A DNA stretch of 64,000 nucleotides from JAOUGY01 sp963825585 (GTDB lineage: Bacteria > Actinomycetota > Acidimicrobiia > Spongiisociales > ZC4RG35), in assembly GCA_963825585.1 (NCBI GenBank), contig CAWGTX010000009.1:248001-312000 (forward strand), in the 5' to 3' direction. Positions 52,629-61,801 of this stretch are shown here, piece after piece (within the stretch, counting starts at the first letter, position 1; every line of letters begins with the position of its first letter). The notes beneath the pieces are model-generated. The model saw only the letters and a list, made by a program, of their open reading frames with translations, was not told the origin of the DNA and ran no database searches. A program made the translations under genes and the position numbers.

Positions 52629-53527
52629 GGATCAGAAAGCCGATGAGCTCCTCGTCGGGCCTGAGAAGACGTCGGTTCGCTTGACCGGCCGAAAGCCGAT
52701 CTCGGGGTACAGCTGGCTCGACGCTGGATTGCTCAGCTCGAAGCAGATCTTGACTCGATGGCGCCGGCGTTCGACAGCCTCTCAACGCCTGCCGTCAGCA
52801 GATGACGGGCCAAGCCACGTCGCTGATGATCCTCTTCCGTGCGCATCGGTTCAACCAGCCCAGTCGACGTGACCGGGTCGAACCAGAACAGCCCGTAGCC
52901 GACCACATGGTCTTTGCGGTCGAGAACGACGAGATCAAGATCGGGCCGGTACAGCGTGGTTTGCCGGAGCCGTCGCTCGACAGCATTTCCGTTTCGCTCG
53001 ATCAGATGATGAGGCCGCGCCTCTGTGTCGAGCCGACACGCCAACCGGTACTCGCCCGGCAGCGGGCTGATCTCGGGCCGAGAATCGACAGGCATCCAGG
53101 ATTCCGCCCAGCCGGAGTCTTCGAGCGTGAAGCCACGTGAAGACATCGCCTCGCGAAGCACGTGATCGGCACGATCCACCTCGAGTTGTACCGAGTCGAA
53201 ACCAGCGGCATGAGCCTCATCGAGTCCGCGATCGACAACCTCAGCAACGAGATCGGGGCCGGCGGTTGGCAGCACGATCGGGTCCATCTGAACTCCGTAG
53301 CTCCACTCAGTTGTGATCACAGCGGCCTCCGGGCGGCCAGCGTCATCGAACCAAAAGGGCTGTGGGAACGTCTCGATCAGGCGAGGCTCCTGTGCCCACC
53401 ACCACTGCAGATCGGCTGCCTCGTACAACCCGGCCGTCGGGTGCGCAGCCCGGGAGCGCTGAAGGAGCGTCGTGACAGCTTCGAGAACGTCTCCCCCGAC
53501 GCGAGGCTGTTCCCGTAGCGACGGCAT
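52629..53527 (-). pseudogene. GNAT acetyltransferase, one frameshift near the end
   Basis: ATG 53527. The first 255 residues hold a GNAT domain late in the protein: YRPDLDLVVLDRKDHVVGYG, TGLVEPMRTEEDHQRRGLAR and HLLTAGVERLSNAG, where Q-R-R-G-L-A is the acetyl-CoA loop. Near 52763 the frame shifts; the correct end RVKICFELSNPASSQLYPEI, GFRPVKRTDVFSG runs to a stop at 52629. With this repair it is a normal acetyltransferase of about 300 residues. Confidence 0.7.
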
Positions 53528-53780
53528 CGTCGCATCCTAGGCCGTCAGGAGCTCGCGCCTCCACGAGCGTTCCCGCCGGTCGATCCGAGCACGGTGCGAG
53601 TCGGACGCAATCGCAGTGACCACAGCCTCGACGCGAACCACTCGATATCGCACGGCTTCGCCGACCGCCACGACCCGCCCATAGCGGCACTTACGAGTGC
53701 TTCTACTGGGTGTGACGTGCCGCACTCCAGTTCATCGGACATGCCCGGTGAGGCAGTGCGGTCTGAGCTACGTTGGTGGG

Positions 53781-53987
53781 GTGTTCACCAACCAGGTGTG
53801 GGGTGAGTTGCCTGCTCAGCGCGGCGAAGTCGTGTTGATCGAGCCGTTCTCCGTTCGCGACGTTCAGGCCATGATGTCCTGGAACGAGGACCGCGAAACG
53901 CAGCGCTGGTTCGACTGGCCAACCGAGATGCCGCCCAACGACCAACACGAAGAACACTGCCTTGCAGTGATTGATGGCTCGCCATAG
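53781..53987 (+). pseudogene. Truncated GNAT-type N-terminal fragment
   Basis: From a GTG at 53781: VVLIEPFSVRDVQAMMSWNE and D-R-E-T-Q-R-W-F-D-W-P resemble the first strand and helices of RimJ-type acetyltransferases. It stops after 68 residues, before the acetyl-CoA site. Likely a relic. Confidence 0.35.
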
Positions 53988-54088
53988 GCAAGCATCTCGA
54001 GTTGTGCTCATTGGAGGCACAATCGCGCAGGCGGGTGCGCTCGTGAATTCCCGTCGGCAGCTTGGTCGTGCGCGAGGATGAGCACCTG

Positions 54089-55324
54089 ATGAGACAGAGG
54101 CGCTCGCTTGGTTCGGGCTTCCGTGCGCTGTTCTTCGGTTCGCTGGTCTCGAACACGGGCGACGGGATCCGGTTGGCTGCGCTTCCGTTGCTGGCGGCCG
54201 CGCTTACGTCGTCTCCGTTGCTGATCAGTGCGGTCACTGCGGCTCAGTATCTGCCGTGGCTGGTGTTCGCCCCGGCGGGCGGTGCGCTCGTGGATCGGTG
54301 GGATCGCCGTCGGACGATCCTGGTGACACAGGCGTGGCGTGGCGTCGCGCTCGGCGTGCTCGCGGTGTTGGTCGTGACGTCGAGGGCGGAGATCTGGCAG
54401 GTCTGCGTGGTGGCATTCGTCATCAGCGTCGGTGAGATTCTCGTCGACCCATCCACCGTTGCTTTGGTGCCGACCCTGGTCGACGACGCGGACCTCGACC
54501 GGGCGAACGGGCGCATCTCCAGTGCAGAGATCGTCACCAACGACTTCGCAGGCGGACCTCTCGGAGCGGCGCTCTACGCATACGCGCCGTGGCTGCCGTT
54601 CCTGATCGACGGCGCAACGTATCTCGGTTCGCTGATCCCGTTCCGCCAGCTTCCTGCGCAAGCCCGCCGCAACCGTGAGCGTGACAGTGGCCGGTCGTTG
54701 CGGATCGAGGCTGCCGAAGGATTCGGGTGGTTGCGGCGGCACCGTGTGCTCGGCCCATTCACGGCGGCGTTGGTCGTGTACTACTTCGGACTAGCGACAT
54801 CGATCAGTTTGCTGGTGGTGCTCGTGACGGGCGAGCTCGACGGATCCGAAGCCGCGTTCGGCGTGCTGCTCGCAGTCGGTGCCGCGGGCGCTTTCGTCGG
54901 AACTCTCGTCGGCGATTCCGTCTCGTCGCGGTGTGGACCACAGGTGGCGTTAACGGGCGCGCTTGCCATTCAGGCAGTCACCCTCGGTGCGGCAGCGGCC
55001 TCGCAGTCGCTGGTATGGCTCGGAGTGGTGTGGTTCTTCAATGGTCTTCCGGCAGGTGTGTCGCGGCCGATCTCTCGGAGCCTGCAGCAACGACTCACGC
55101 CCAACGAGCTCCTCGGGCGGGTCAATGTCACCTCGAGGATCTTCACTCGCGGCATCATCGTGATCGGGGCGTTGATTGCTGGCGCAGTCGCGACGGCCAG
55201 CGGCGTACGCACCTCATTCCTCCTCGCTGGTCTCGCGCAGGCCATCGCCGCAGCGATGGTCTGGCTCGCGATCAGCCGCCTCGACGACGCACCTGACGGC
55301 ACGCAGGTCACCTCCAGCAGCTGA
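54089..55324 (+). CDS. MFS exporter, EntS-like
   Basis: 411 residues, about twelve helices. FRALFFGSLVSNTGDGIRLA and GGALVDRWDRRRTILVTQAW (motif A) fit the MFS_3/EntS family of drug and siderophore exporters. FLIDGATYLGSLIPF and PISRSLQQRLTPNELLGRVN are also characteristic. ATG at 54089 is chosen; GTG 54071 is an alternative. Stand-alone gene in the island. Confidence 0.85.
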   Translation: MRQRRSLGSGFRALFFGSLVSNTGDGIRLAALPLLAAALTSSPLLISAVTAAQYLPWLVFAPAGGALVDRWDRRRTILVTQAWRGVALGVLAVLVVTSRAEIWQVCVVAFVISVGEILVDPSTVALVPTLVDDADLDRANGRISSAEIVTNDFAGGPLGAALYAYAPWLPFLIDGATYLGSLIPFRQLPAQARRNRERDSGRSLRIEAAEGFGWLRRHRVLGPFTAALVVYYFGLATSISLLVVLVTGELDGSEAAFGVLLAVGAAGAFVGTLVGDSVSSRCGPQVALTGALAIQAVTLGAAAASQSLVWLGVVWFFNGLPAGVSRPISRSLQQRLTPNELLGRVNVTSRIFTRGIIVIGALIAGAVATASGVRTSFLLAGLAQAIAAAMVWLAISRLDDAPDGTQVTSSS

Positions 55325-55658
55325 GGCTGCCATCCGGTGACCTGCCCAGATCGGCTCGACTGTCACGCTCGTATCGTCCGAGACACACTGATCGGCTGCT
55401 GTGGGTCACCAAGACGTGGAGCTGACGCGATCGACGGCGCCGTTCGGAAACGTAGGCCGCGGACCTCCTCGACATCCGCTCATGAACGGCACATATCCTC
55501 ACCTCCAGCGCCGTCTGGTGGCCGTCACTCGAACACAGAGGGCGGTGGCGTCGCTTCACCTGTCCGGCTGGGTTCGACGCCGGACTCTCCGCGTGTCTCG
55601 ATGGGGGTCGGCCACATGCTGGGCATCGGCAGCTCGGGTCTCGTGGCAGACTCTTTGG
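55325..55658. other. Gap without gene
   Basis: 334 bases between the exporter and the MDMPI-type gene; no ORF, repeat or hairpin stands out. Confidence 0.4.
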
Positions 55659-56492
55659 GTGAAGGTTTCGGTCGAACAGGTTGGTCCGCCGGTTGATCTT
55701 CGACCAGTATTCGCCTCGCAGCGCCAGCAGCTGGTGGTGTTCTTGCGAGGATTGGGAACTGACGATTGGCGGCGTCCCACGGCATGTTCCGGATGGGATG
55801 TGGCTGACTTGCTGGCCCATGTCGTTGGTGACGTTGTTGGTCGGATCGGCGGTCTGCGCGGTGACGGCGACCGCAATCCAGCTCGAGTGGGTGAGTCGCT
55901 GGGTGAACTGGTCGACCGGACCAATCAGGAGTGGGCGGTCGCATGCCGTCGGCTCAGCCCGCAGTTGATGATCGAGATGTTGGAATGGGCGGGTCCGGTG
56001 GCCGATCAGCTGTGGCTGTCTCGGCGTCTCGACGAGCCAGGTCTGGGGGTCTCGTGGGCAGGGGTCGACCCGGCCCCGCTGTGGCTGGATGCCGCACGTG
56101 AAGTGACCGAGTACTGGGTTCATGAACGACAACTGCGGAAAGCGGTCGGCAACCACGTGGAGGGGCTTCCCGACGTGGCGACGGTGTTGGACGTGTTCGC
56201 CCGCGGCCTGCCCTACACGCTCGGTCACTTCAACTTCCGTGACGACGTGGACCGGATCCGAATCGAGTCGGCGGGACGGTCATGGCGGTTCCGTCGTCAC
56301 GGCGGCCAATGGTGGTATTCCGACGAGGCGGACCGAGACGAAGCGGTAGTGGCATTCGATAGTGAGCTGTTGTGGCGACGCTGGACCCGGCAACCCTCCA
56401 CACCACCAATCGACCTCGACTCCCTTACGCTCCCTGAACGGGCGGTGTTCGATCACGTCGGGATCGTCCACTCCAACCCGGACACCACATGA
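55659..56492 (+). CDS. Maleylpyruvate isomerase-type (MDMPI/DinB) protein
   Basis: 277 residues: FLRGLGTDDWRRPTACSGWD, VADLLAHVVGDVVGRIG and REVTEYWVHERQLRKAVG match the mycothiol-dependent maleylpyruvate isomerase N-terminal (DinB-like) domain. The three metal His positions are partly seen in LLAHVVGD and YWVHERQL. The C-terminal half has a beta-rich SCP2-like region. GTG at 55659. Its stop overlaps the ATG of the kinase gene. Confidence 0.75.
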   Translation: MKVSVEQVGPPVDLRPVFASQRQQLVVFLRGLGTDDWRRPTACSGWDVADLLAHVVGDVVGRIGGLRGDGDRNPARVGESLGELVDRTNQEWAVACRRLSPQLMIEMLEWAGPVADQLWLSRRLDEPGLGVSWAGVDPAPLWLDAAREVTEYWVHERQLRKAVGNHVEGLPDVATVLDVFARGLPYTLGHFNFRDDVDRIRIESAGRSWRFRRHGGQWWYSDEADRDEAVVAFDSELLWRRWTRQPSTPPIDLDSLTLPERAVFDHVGIVHSNPDTT

Positions 56493-57031
56493 CCAAGACC
56501 ACACGATCCTTGGTGGTGGTCGTCTCCGGATTGCCCGCCTCCGGCAAGTCCACGATCGCCCGCCAAATCGCTCCGCTCCTCGACCTCCCGGTGATCGACA
56601 AAGACGACCTGCTCGAAGCCTCGTTTCCGCCGGGTGCGGTGTCTCCGATGGAGCGGTCCCGATTGAGCCGGCAAGCAGATACGACACTCCAGGAGTTGGT
56701 TCAGGAGTCGCATGGCGCGGTCGTGGCCTCGCACTGGAGGCGCCCCGAGCTTTCGTCTGCATCGGGTACGCCAACCGAATGGTTGAGCTCGCTGCCGCGG
56801 GTGGTCGAAGTCCACTGCACCTGTCACCCGCACACAGCAGCCGAGCGTTTCGCCAACCGCACACGACATCCAGGACACGGTGATCAGCGAAAGGGATTCA
56901 CAGAGGTACTCGAGCAATTCCAGGCGATCTGTCCACTGGGCCCTCTCCACATCGGCCCGACCGTCACCGTCGCCACCGACACGCCGGTCGACCCCATAGG
57001 CGTCGCCGACCAGATCCTCGCCGTTCTCTGA
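56489..57031 (+). CDS. Small P-loop kinase
   Basis: 180 residues with Walker A SGLPASGKSTIARQIA, the DKDD segment typical of Zeta-toxin/gluconate-kinase-like enzymes (LPVIDKDDLLEASF) and an arginine-containing lid (FANRTRHPGHGDQRK). It phosphorylates a small molecule or nucleotide sugar; substrate unknown. Overlaps the MDMPI-type gene by four bases. Confidence 0.75.
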   Translation: MTKTTRSLVVVVSGLPASGKSTIARQIAPLLDLPVIDKDDLLEASFPPGAVSPMERSRLSRQADTTLQELVQESHGAVVASHWRRPELSSASGTPTEWLSSLPRVVEVHCTCHPHTAAERFANRTRHPGHGDQRKGFTEVLEQFQAICPLGPLHIGPTVTVATDTPVDPIGVADQILAVL

Positions 57032-57055
57032 TCACACCCCGGTGCGATCGGACCC

Positions 57056-57118
57056 ACGCCGATCACCAAATACCGAGCACGAAGGAGCGTTCCGCGGAGT
57101 GCCCGGGATCGGCACATC
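57056..57118 (+). repeat. Island repeat, copy 4
   Basis: ACGCCGATCACCAAATACCG through CGGGATCGGCAC, closest to copy 2. Its ends GCCGATC and GATCGGC are inverted with respect to each other. It lies after the kinase gene, about 230 bases from the island's right end; nothing else is recognised from 57032 to 57343. Confidence 0.6.
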
Positions 57119-57343
57119 CGCGCTCGCTTCACTGCCTCATGAGGCGCGGCATCGCCCAAGCCGAGCGAGCGCCGTGATCGCCGGCTTCGGGACCGCTCCG
57201 TCGAGTTTCGTCCGGCCACTGACCGTGGCCGGACGGCCGGCAGCTCTGACTGGTACACCGGCCGAAGGCGTCGACAACTGGCCCGCCGAAACGGCGTCGC
57301 CACCGCAACAACTCGGACAGACGAACCCCGCTCGATAACATCC

Positions 57344-57368
57344 ATTTGCCGCACTCAGCGGACGGTGA
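57344..57368 (+). other. Right attachment site (attR) of the island
   Basis: ATTTGCCGCACTCA (57344-57357) is the reverse complement of the left inner end, and ACTCAGCGGACGGTGA (57353-57368) repeats the left junction directly. The stop of the PatB-like gene is 12 bases further on. Confidence 0.7.
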
Positions 57369-57379
57369 CACGTCGCAGG

Positions 57380-58510
57380 TCAGACGGCTGCGTTCATGCG
57401 TTGGATCGCATCCGTGAGCAGGCCCAGCGAGGTTGCGAAGTTCAGTCTCACGAATCCGGTGCCTCCGGTGCCGAAGTCCTCGCCAGGTGTGAGGATCAGT
57501 CCCGTCGCTCTCCTGATTGCCTCCGCCGCGGGCTGATCGATGCCGGTCGCACGCGTGTCGATCCAGGCGAGGTAGGTCGCTTCGGCCATCACGTGGTCGA
57601 AGCGGCTGTCGAGCGTCTCCGCCACCAGAGCGCGGTTGCGGACCAGAACCTCCTCGAGTCGATCGAGCCATCGCTCCCCCTCGTCCGACCAGGCGGCGCG
57701 GGTGGCGGCGACCGACAGGTTCGAAACCGCTCCGAACACATGCTCGGGACGGGCCGTCAACTGCTCCCACACCGGCCCCGAACCGACGTGGGCCACGGCG
57801 CACCGGATTCCGGCCAGGTTGTGTGACTTCGTCGCCGACGTCACGGTCACCGTGTCGGGATGGAGTGAGGCGGCCGGGATGTGGTGAGCCCCCGGATGGG
57901 TGAGGTCGGCATGAACCTCGTCGGCTATGACCACCGTCGACGACGAACCGGCCGCTGTCAGCATGGGTTCCAGCTCGTCCCGGCGCAACACCCGCCCGGT
58001 CGGATTGTGCGGGTTCACCAGGATCAGAGCAGACGACGAAGCCACCGTGGCTGCCGCTTGGTCGACATCGAACGACCATCCATCCGGCGTCCGCTGGTAT
58101 GGGATCGGTCGAAGCTCGAAACCCATACGGGCGATGGTGTCGAGAAATGGGGGATAGGTGGGTGTGTGGATTGCCACCGGCGCACCCGGCTCCACCGAAA
58201 CCGACAAGACGGCCTGGACGGCGTTGAGTACGTCATCGAACTCTCGGACCCGACCCGACGTCAGCACCAGGTCGTAGCGGCGGCTCATGCGATCCAGGAA
58301 GATGGGCTCGAGGCAAGGGCCTCGCCGGAGATCGGGATACCCGAGATCTCCCCGTTCGACGACCGACGACAGTTCCGCCGCCACGGCAGGAGGGATCGGA
58401 AAGTCCATGTCGGCCACCCAGGCTGCCAGCTCGCCCTCTCCGGCTCTGGCCCACTTGATGCCGGGTTTGGTTCGCAGCCACGTCGGGTCCAGGTCGTCGA
58501 AGTCGGTCAT
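57380..58510 (-). CDS. PatB/MalY-type PLP-dependent lyase/aminotransferase
   Basis: 376 residues, fold type I. KWARAGEGELAAWVADMDFP is the MalY/PatB start, NPHNPTGRVL and DEVHADLTHPG bind PLP and SATKSHNLAGIRCA holds the Schiff-base Lys (about 230); FVRLNFATSLGLL has the carboxylate Arg. Enzymes of this group cleave cystathionine or other cysteine conjugates. It overlaps the DinB-like gene upstream by four bases. Confidence 0.88.
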   Translation of the reverse strand: MTDFDDLDPTWLRTKPGIKWARAGEGELAAWVADMDFPIPPAVAAELSSVVERGDLGYPDLRRGPCLEPIFLDRMSRRYDLVLTSGRVREFDDVLNAVQAVLSVSVEPGAPVAIHTPTYPPFLDTIARMGFELRPIPYQRTPDGWSFDVDQAAATVASSSALILVNPHNPTGRVLRRDELEPMLTAAGSSSTVVIADEVHADLTHPGAHHIPAASLHPDTVTVTSATKSHNLAGIRCAVAHVGSGPVWEQLTARPEHVFGAVSNLSVAATRAAWSDEGERWLDRLEEVLVRNRALVAETLDSRFDHVMAEATYLAWIDTRATGIDQPAAEAIRRATGLILTPGEDFGTGGTGFVRLNFATSLGLLTDAIQRMNAAV

Positions 58511-58965
58511 CGGGGAACCAGGAGGTCGTGGGTGATCTCCATCTGGCCGTGGTGCTGGGCGAGTTCCTCGTACACGTGAAGCAAGGCGGCGCCCTGGGTC
58601 AACTCAAACCCAGGACCCCGGAACGAAGCCGGTGGTGTGCCGCGCACGGGCGCGGGGAACTCGGCGAGCGCTACATCGAGGGCCAACCTGTGGCGTGCCG
58701 TCGCGGTTCGAGCGAGCAGATCATCCAGCGTCCCGGCGGCGACGAACTCGGCGTCACGGTCGCGTACCACCGAACGCCCCGCCACCAGGTGGCCCGCCCA
58801 GTAGTCCATGACACCGAGGCAGTGATGGAGGATGGCGTACGGACTGTTGCAACCGTGCAGTCCGGGGATCTGGTTGGCCAGCTCATCGCCCAGCGTGGTG
58901 ACGATCGAGCACATGCCGTCGAGCGCCCTGTCCACGAATGCCATGTATTCGTCCGGGGTGATCAC
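58507..58965 (-). CDS. DinB-like protein
   Basis: 152 residues from GTG 58965: NSPYAILHHCLGVMDYWAGH and HVYEELAQHHGQMEITHDLL are the two metal-His helices of DinB/MDMPI four-helix bundles. Members are often mycothiol- or bacillithiol-dependent transferases. It overlaps both neighbours by four bases, giving a compact operon with the DsbA-like and PatB-like genes. Confidence 0.8.
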   Translation of the reverse strand: MITPDEYMAFVDRALDGMCSIVTTLGDELANQIPGLHGCNSPYAILHHCLGVMDYWAGHLVAGRSVVRDRDAEFVAAGTLDDLLARTATARHRLALDVALAEFPAPVRGTPPASFRGPGFELTQGAALLHVYEELAQHHGQMEITHDLLVPR

Positions 58966-59606
58966 CGGTACACCGGAAGGTCGAGGGCGCCCCGTCTGCT
59001 CCGCTTCACCTCGGCAAAGTCGGGGTGTGAAGACAGGGTGACCAGTGCGTCCCACATCGCCAGCGACCGTTCGACGCTCGGGAGGGTGGAGATCACCGGG
59101 CCGAACAGCGAGGGACCGTCTGGCGTCCCATAGGTGATGATCGGAGTTCCCACGCCTTCGCCGCTTCGCTCCAGCGCCGTCTCGCCGTCTGCCGAGATGA
59201 CCGCGTCGAACGATGTGTCGGTGCGGGCGGATGCCAGGTGCTCGGTCAACCCGGAGGCCACCAGGCATCGTTCGACTTCCCCCGAGTCCCCGAACTGCAC
59301 CACGTTGTCGGGATAGGCGAGTCGATCACTCTCCCAGATCCCGTTTCCGAAGGCCTCATAGAGACGACCGGTGGCAGCGGCACCGTGTGCCTCCCTGGCG
59401 GCCGCCGCCACCCGCAGCAACTCGAGTCCCTTCTCGTGACGTGCCAGGTAGTGCTCCCGGCCCTGGTAGGTCCCGTCGTTGATCATCCGCAGCGAGATGA
59501 ACCGCCATTCGATCTCGAGCAGGCGATGCGGTGCCACCAGCCGCAGCCACTTCGATGTCATCCAGCAAAACGGGCAGATCGGGTCGAAGAAGAAGTCGAC
59601 GTTCAT
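58962..59606 (-). CDS. DsbA family protein with CPFC motif
   Basis: 214 residues: VDFFFDPICPFCWMTSKWLR is a thioredoxin-fold active site of DsbA/FrnE type, with GVGTPIITY giving the cis-Pro loop. No signal peptide, so it is cytoplasmic, as are the mycothiol-dependent reductases of this family. ATG at 59606. Operon with the DinB-like gene fits a thiol-based role. Confidence 0.82.
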   Translation of the reverse strand: MNVDFFFDPICPFCWMTSKWLRLVAPHRLLEIEWRFISLRMINDGTYQGREHYLARHEKGLELLRVAAAAREAHGAAATGRLYEAFGNGIWESDRLAYPDNVVQFGDSGEVERCLVASGLTEHLASARTDTSFDAVISADGETALERSGEGVGTPIITYGTPDGPSLFGPVISTLPSVERSLAMWDALVTLSSHPDFAEVKRSRRGALDLPVYR

Positions 59607-59715
59607 CCAGCGGACTCTACGGTGCGGCAGGCCGGATGGGGATGGCGCAGGGCGTGCCGCGTGGAAACCTGCGCCCCCTCCGGCCGACCGGACTGTGCAC
59701 CCGTGTCGAACGGGT

Positions 59716-60219
59716 TCAGCGCCGGTAGGGCGCCTGCTCGTCGATGGCGCCGACATACTCGGCCAGTCCGGTGTGACCGAGGGCCTGGCGGATGCCCATC
59801 GCCTCGCCGAGGTGATACCAGTAGTGGTAGATCACCCGGAGTGCCATCGATCCGAAGGTCGTGCCTGTGGGGGAGCCGTCAACGACAGGGTCGACGGCGA
59901 GCGTCGCCTCGGTGATGTCGTCCAGGTGCGGGTCACTGGCTTCTGTGATGACGCGCCATCGGTCCCAACTGGTTGCGAGCGGTGGAGAGCTGGGCGGGCA
60001 CCCGAAGCAGTACTCCACGTCGAGTTCGGGAATGAGGGTGGTGCCGTTGAGTCGTTGCAGCCAGTAGCGCTGCTCCTGCCAGGCGAGATGGCCGATCGTC
60101 CAACTGATGGAGTTGGCAGGTCCGACCCGGGTGGCGGCCGCCTCCTCCGTCAGGTCACTCAGTCCTCGTGTGAACTCCGATCGAGCGAATCGGACCTGGT
60201 CGACGATCGGATGAGTCAT
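59716..60219 (-). CDS. DinB-like protein (second)
   Basis: 167 residues: SISWTIGHLAWQEQRYWLQR and MALRVIYHYWYHLGEAMGIR carry the DinB metal-His pattern. Start at ATG 60219, which overlaps the stop of a 39-residue ORF upstream. Likely thiol-dependent enzyme; substrate unknown. Confidence 0.8.
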   Translation of the reverse strand: MTHPIVDQVRFARSEFTRGLSDLTEEAAATRVGPANSISWTIGHLAWQEQRYWLQRLNGTTLIPELDVEYCFGCPPSSPPLATSWDRWRVITEASDPHLDDITEATLAVDPVVDGSPTGTTFGSMALRVIYHYWYHLGEAMGIRQALGHTGLAEYVGAIDEQAPYRR

Positions 60220-60335
60220 GCCGGACGCTCCGAAGGGGTGGGTTGGCGTTCGGGCTGAGTCGGTGCCGGCGACGGTGCCGGGTCGATCCGTTCCTTCTCG
60301 ATGATGATGACCCGCTTCTGCTTGCCGATGTCCAC
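60216..60335 (-). CDS. 39-residue Pro-rich small protein
   Basis: VDIGKQKRVIIIEKERIDPA then P-S-P-A-P-T-Q-P-E-R repeats. GTG at 60335 follows GAGGAGCTGGGAAC, and the stop overlaps the ATG of the DinB-like gene, so translation is coupled. The charged start VIIIEKERI with a proline tail is seen in other actinobacterial micro-ORFs; function unknown. Confidence 0.5.
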   Translation of the reverse strand: MDIGKQKRVIIIEKERIDPAPSPAPTQPERQPTPSERPA

Positions 60336-60347
60336 GTTCCCAGCTCC

Positions 60348-61112
60348 TCATCGTTGACTGACAGATGATGACCCCCGGTCCGACGCCGGTGCCATGAATC
60401 GCTCGATCTCGTCCCACACCGTGGCCGACCGCCCGCGGCCCCACCGCTCCATAGCATCCGCCGGGCGGCGGAACAGCTCGTCGAGTTCGGCGGGGTCGCT
60501 GGTGGCGAGGATACGATCTGCGCCCACCAGCACGCCGGCAACCACCTCGGCGCGGGCGGCACGGTACCCGTTCTCGTGTTCCACCACCTTGCCGGTGAGC
60601 TCGACCATACCCGCCAGGTATCCGTGATCGTTGGGCCCGGTGTGCTCCCTGAGCAGCATCGCGAGGTCCTTGGTGGCGTAAATGCCACAGCCCAGCCGCC
60701 CGCAGCGCCCATCGGAGTGGGGCACCTCGGTGTCGCCGCGGCCGCAGGTGGCCGTCTTCGAGGTTGTCTTCCATGGTTGCCACGCGCCGTGGAGCAGGCC
60801 GTCGCGCCACCCCCACAGCCGGAAGCCGATGACGGGGAAGGGAGACCACCCCTCGCTCTGGTCCCGTTTGATCCGTTCGACGGTGTCGGCGAGGAGCGCC
60901 TCGTATCCTTTGCGGCATCCGGCGATCTCCGCCTCGATGTGTGACACCTCGTCGAGCAGCGCGGTGACCTGCGATCGCAGCTGGTCGACCTTCGCCTGTC
61001 GACGACCGACCGCGATCTCGAGCCGGTCGAGTTCGGGAGGGATGGCCACACCCCGGTATCGGATGCGGAGGACGTCCAGTTCGGTGTGTAGGTCATGGAG
61101 TCGGCGGGCCAT
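60348..61112 (-). CDS. Coiled-coil protein with Cys-containing C-terminal domain
   Basis: 254 residues. The first 110 are a coiled coil (LHTELDVLRIRYRG ... VDQLRSQVTALLDEVSHIEA). Then a compact domain with FPVIGFRLWGWRDGLLHGAW, a Cys, a His and RLGCGIYATKDLAMLL, a motif seen in many unnamed actinobacterial proteins that may bind a metal. ATG at 61112. Function unknown. Confidence 0.65.
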   Translation of the reverse strand: MARRLHDLHTELDVLRIRYRGVAIPPELDRLEIAVGRRQAKVDQLRSQVTALLDEVSHIEAEIAGCRKGYEALLADTVERIKRDQSEGWSPFPVIGFRLWGWRDGLLHGAWQPWKTTSKTATCGRGDTEVPHSDGRCGRLGCGIYATKDLAMLLREHTGPNDHGYLAGMVELTGKVVEHENGYRAARAEVVAGVLVGADRILATSDPAELDELFRRPADAMERWGRGRSATVWDEIERFMAPASDRGSSSVSQR

Positions 61113-61177
61113 GGAGAGAACATACGTTCGGGGAACATGTGTTCGCAAGTACCTGCGCTGATTGGTTTTCGCGACGC

Positions 61178-61798
61178 TCACTTGGCGAGTGCGCTCGTCG
61201 CCCCCAGAGCACAGAAAACGCTCGCCGTGACGTAGCGGTGGGCGGTACGCGCCCGATGGCTGCGAACCAGCACCCGACGGATCGAACCTGCGGCGATGGC
61301 GTAGACGAGGTCGGAGCTGAGCGCGGCGACGATGAACACCAACCCGAGGACGACCATCTGGGTCGCCACCGGTCCGACCTCGGGGTGGATGAACTGCGGG
61401 AAGAACGACAGAAAGAACAGCGCCGTCTTGGGGTTCAGGATGTTCACGACCACCCCCTGTCCGAACGCCCGTCGATGTGACACCTCCGACGCGGCGGCTT
61501 CCAATCCCACGTCGCCCGCGCGCAACGCCTTGACCCCGAGGCAGACCAGGTAGGCGGCGCCCGCATATTTGACGACCGAGAACGCCATCGCCGAAGCCGT
61601 GAGGATCGCCGACAGCCCAATCGCCGCTGCCAGCACGTGTGCCAGTCCGCCGGTGGCGATTCCGAGCGCCGAGTACGCGCCGACCCTCCGCCCCTGCGCC
61701 AGGCTCCGGTTGACGATGTAGATCACCGCCGGCCCCGGCACGACAGCCAGCGCATACGAAGCGAGCACGAAGAGCACCAGGGTCGAGGTTGTGGGCAT
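61178..61798 (-). CDS. LysE family amino-acid exporter
   Basis: 206 residues, six helices. LFVLASYALAVVPGPAVIYI (the P-G-P motif), NRSLAQGRRVGAYSALGIAT and FGQGVVVNILNPKTALFFLSFFPQF are LysE/RhtB signatures. It exports amino acids or similar small molecules. Preceded by the heptamer repeat cluster. Confidence 0.88.
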   Translation of the reverse strand: MPTTSTLVLFVLASYALAVVPGPAVIYIVNRSLAQGRRVGAYSALGIATGGLAHVLAAAIGLSAILTASAMAFSVVKYAGAAYLVCLGVKALRAGDVGLEAAASEVSHRRAFGQGVVVNILNPKTALFFLSFFPQFIHPEVGPVATQMVVLGLVFIVAALSSDLVYAIAAGSIRRVLVRSHRARTAHRYVTASVFCALGATSALAK

Positions 61799-61801
61799 GG
61801 T

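Larger units (their letters stand above)
40641..57368. mobile_element. Putative 16.7-kb integrative element
   Basis: Bounded by the att-like repeats at 40641-40672 and 57344-57368. It contains two overlapping tyrosine recombinase genes (42.2-44.2 kb), a third broken recombinase (51.5-52.4 kb), a four-copy intergenic repeat confined to it, and mostly single genes of unrelated function with many frameshifts and truncations. Genes outside on both sides are operonic and ordinary. No replication, conjugation or phage structural gene is seen, so it cannot move by conjugation on its own. Confidence 0.65.
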
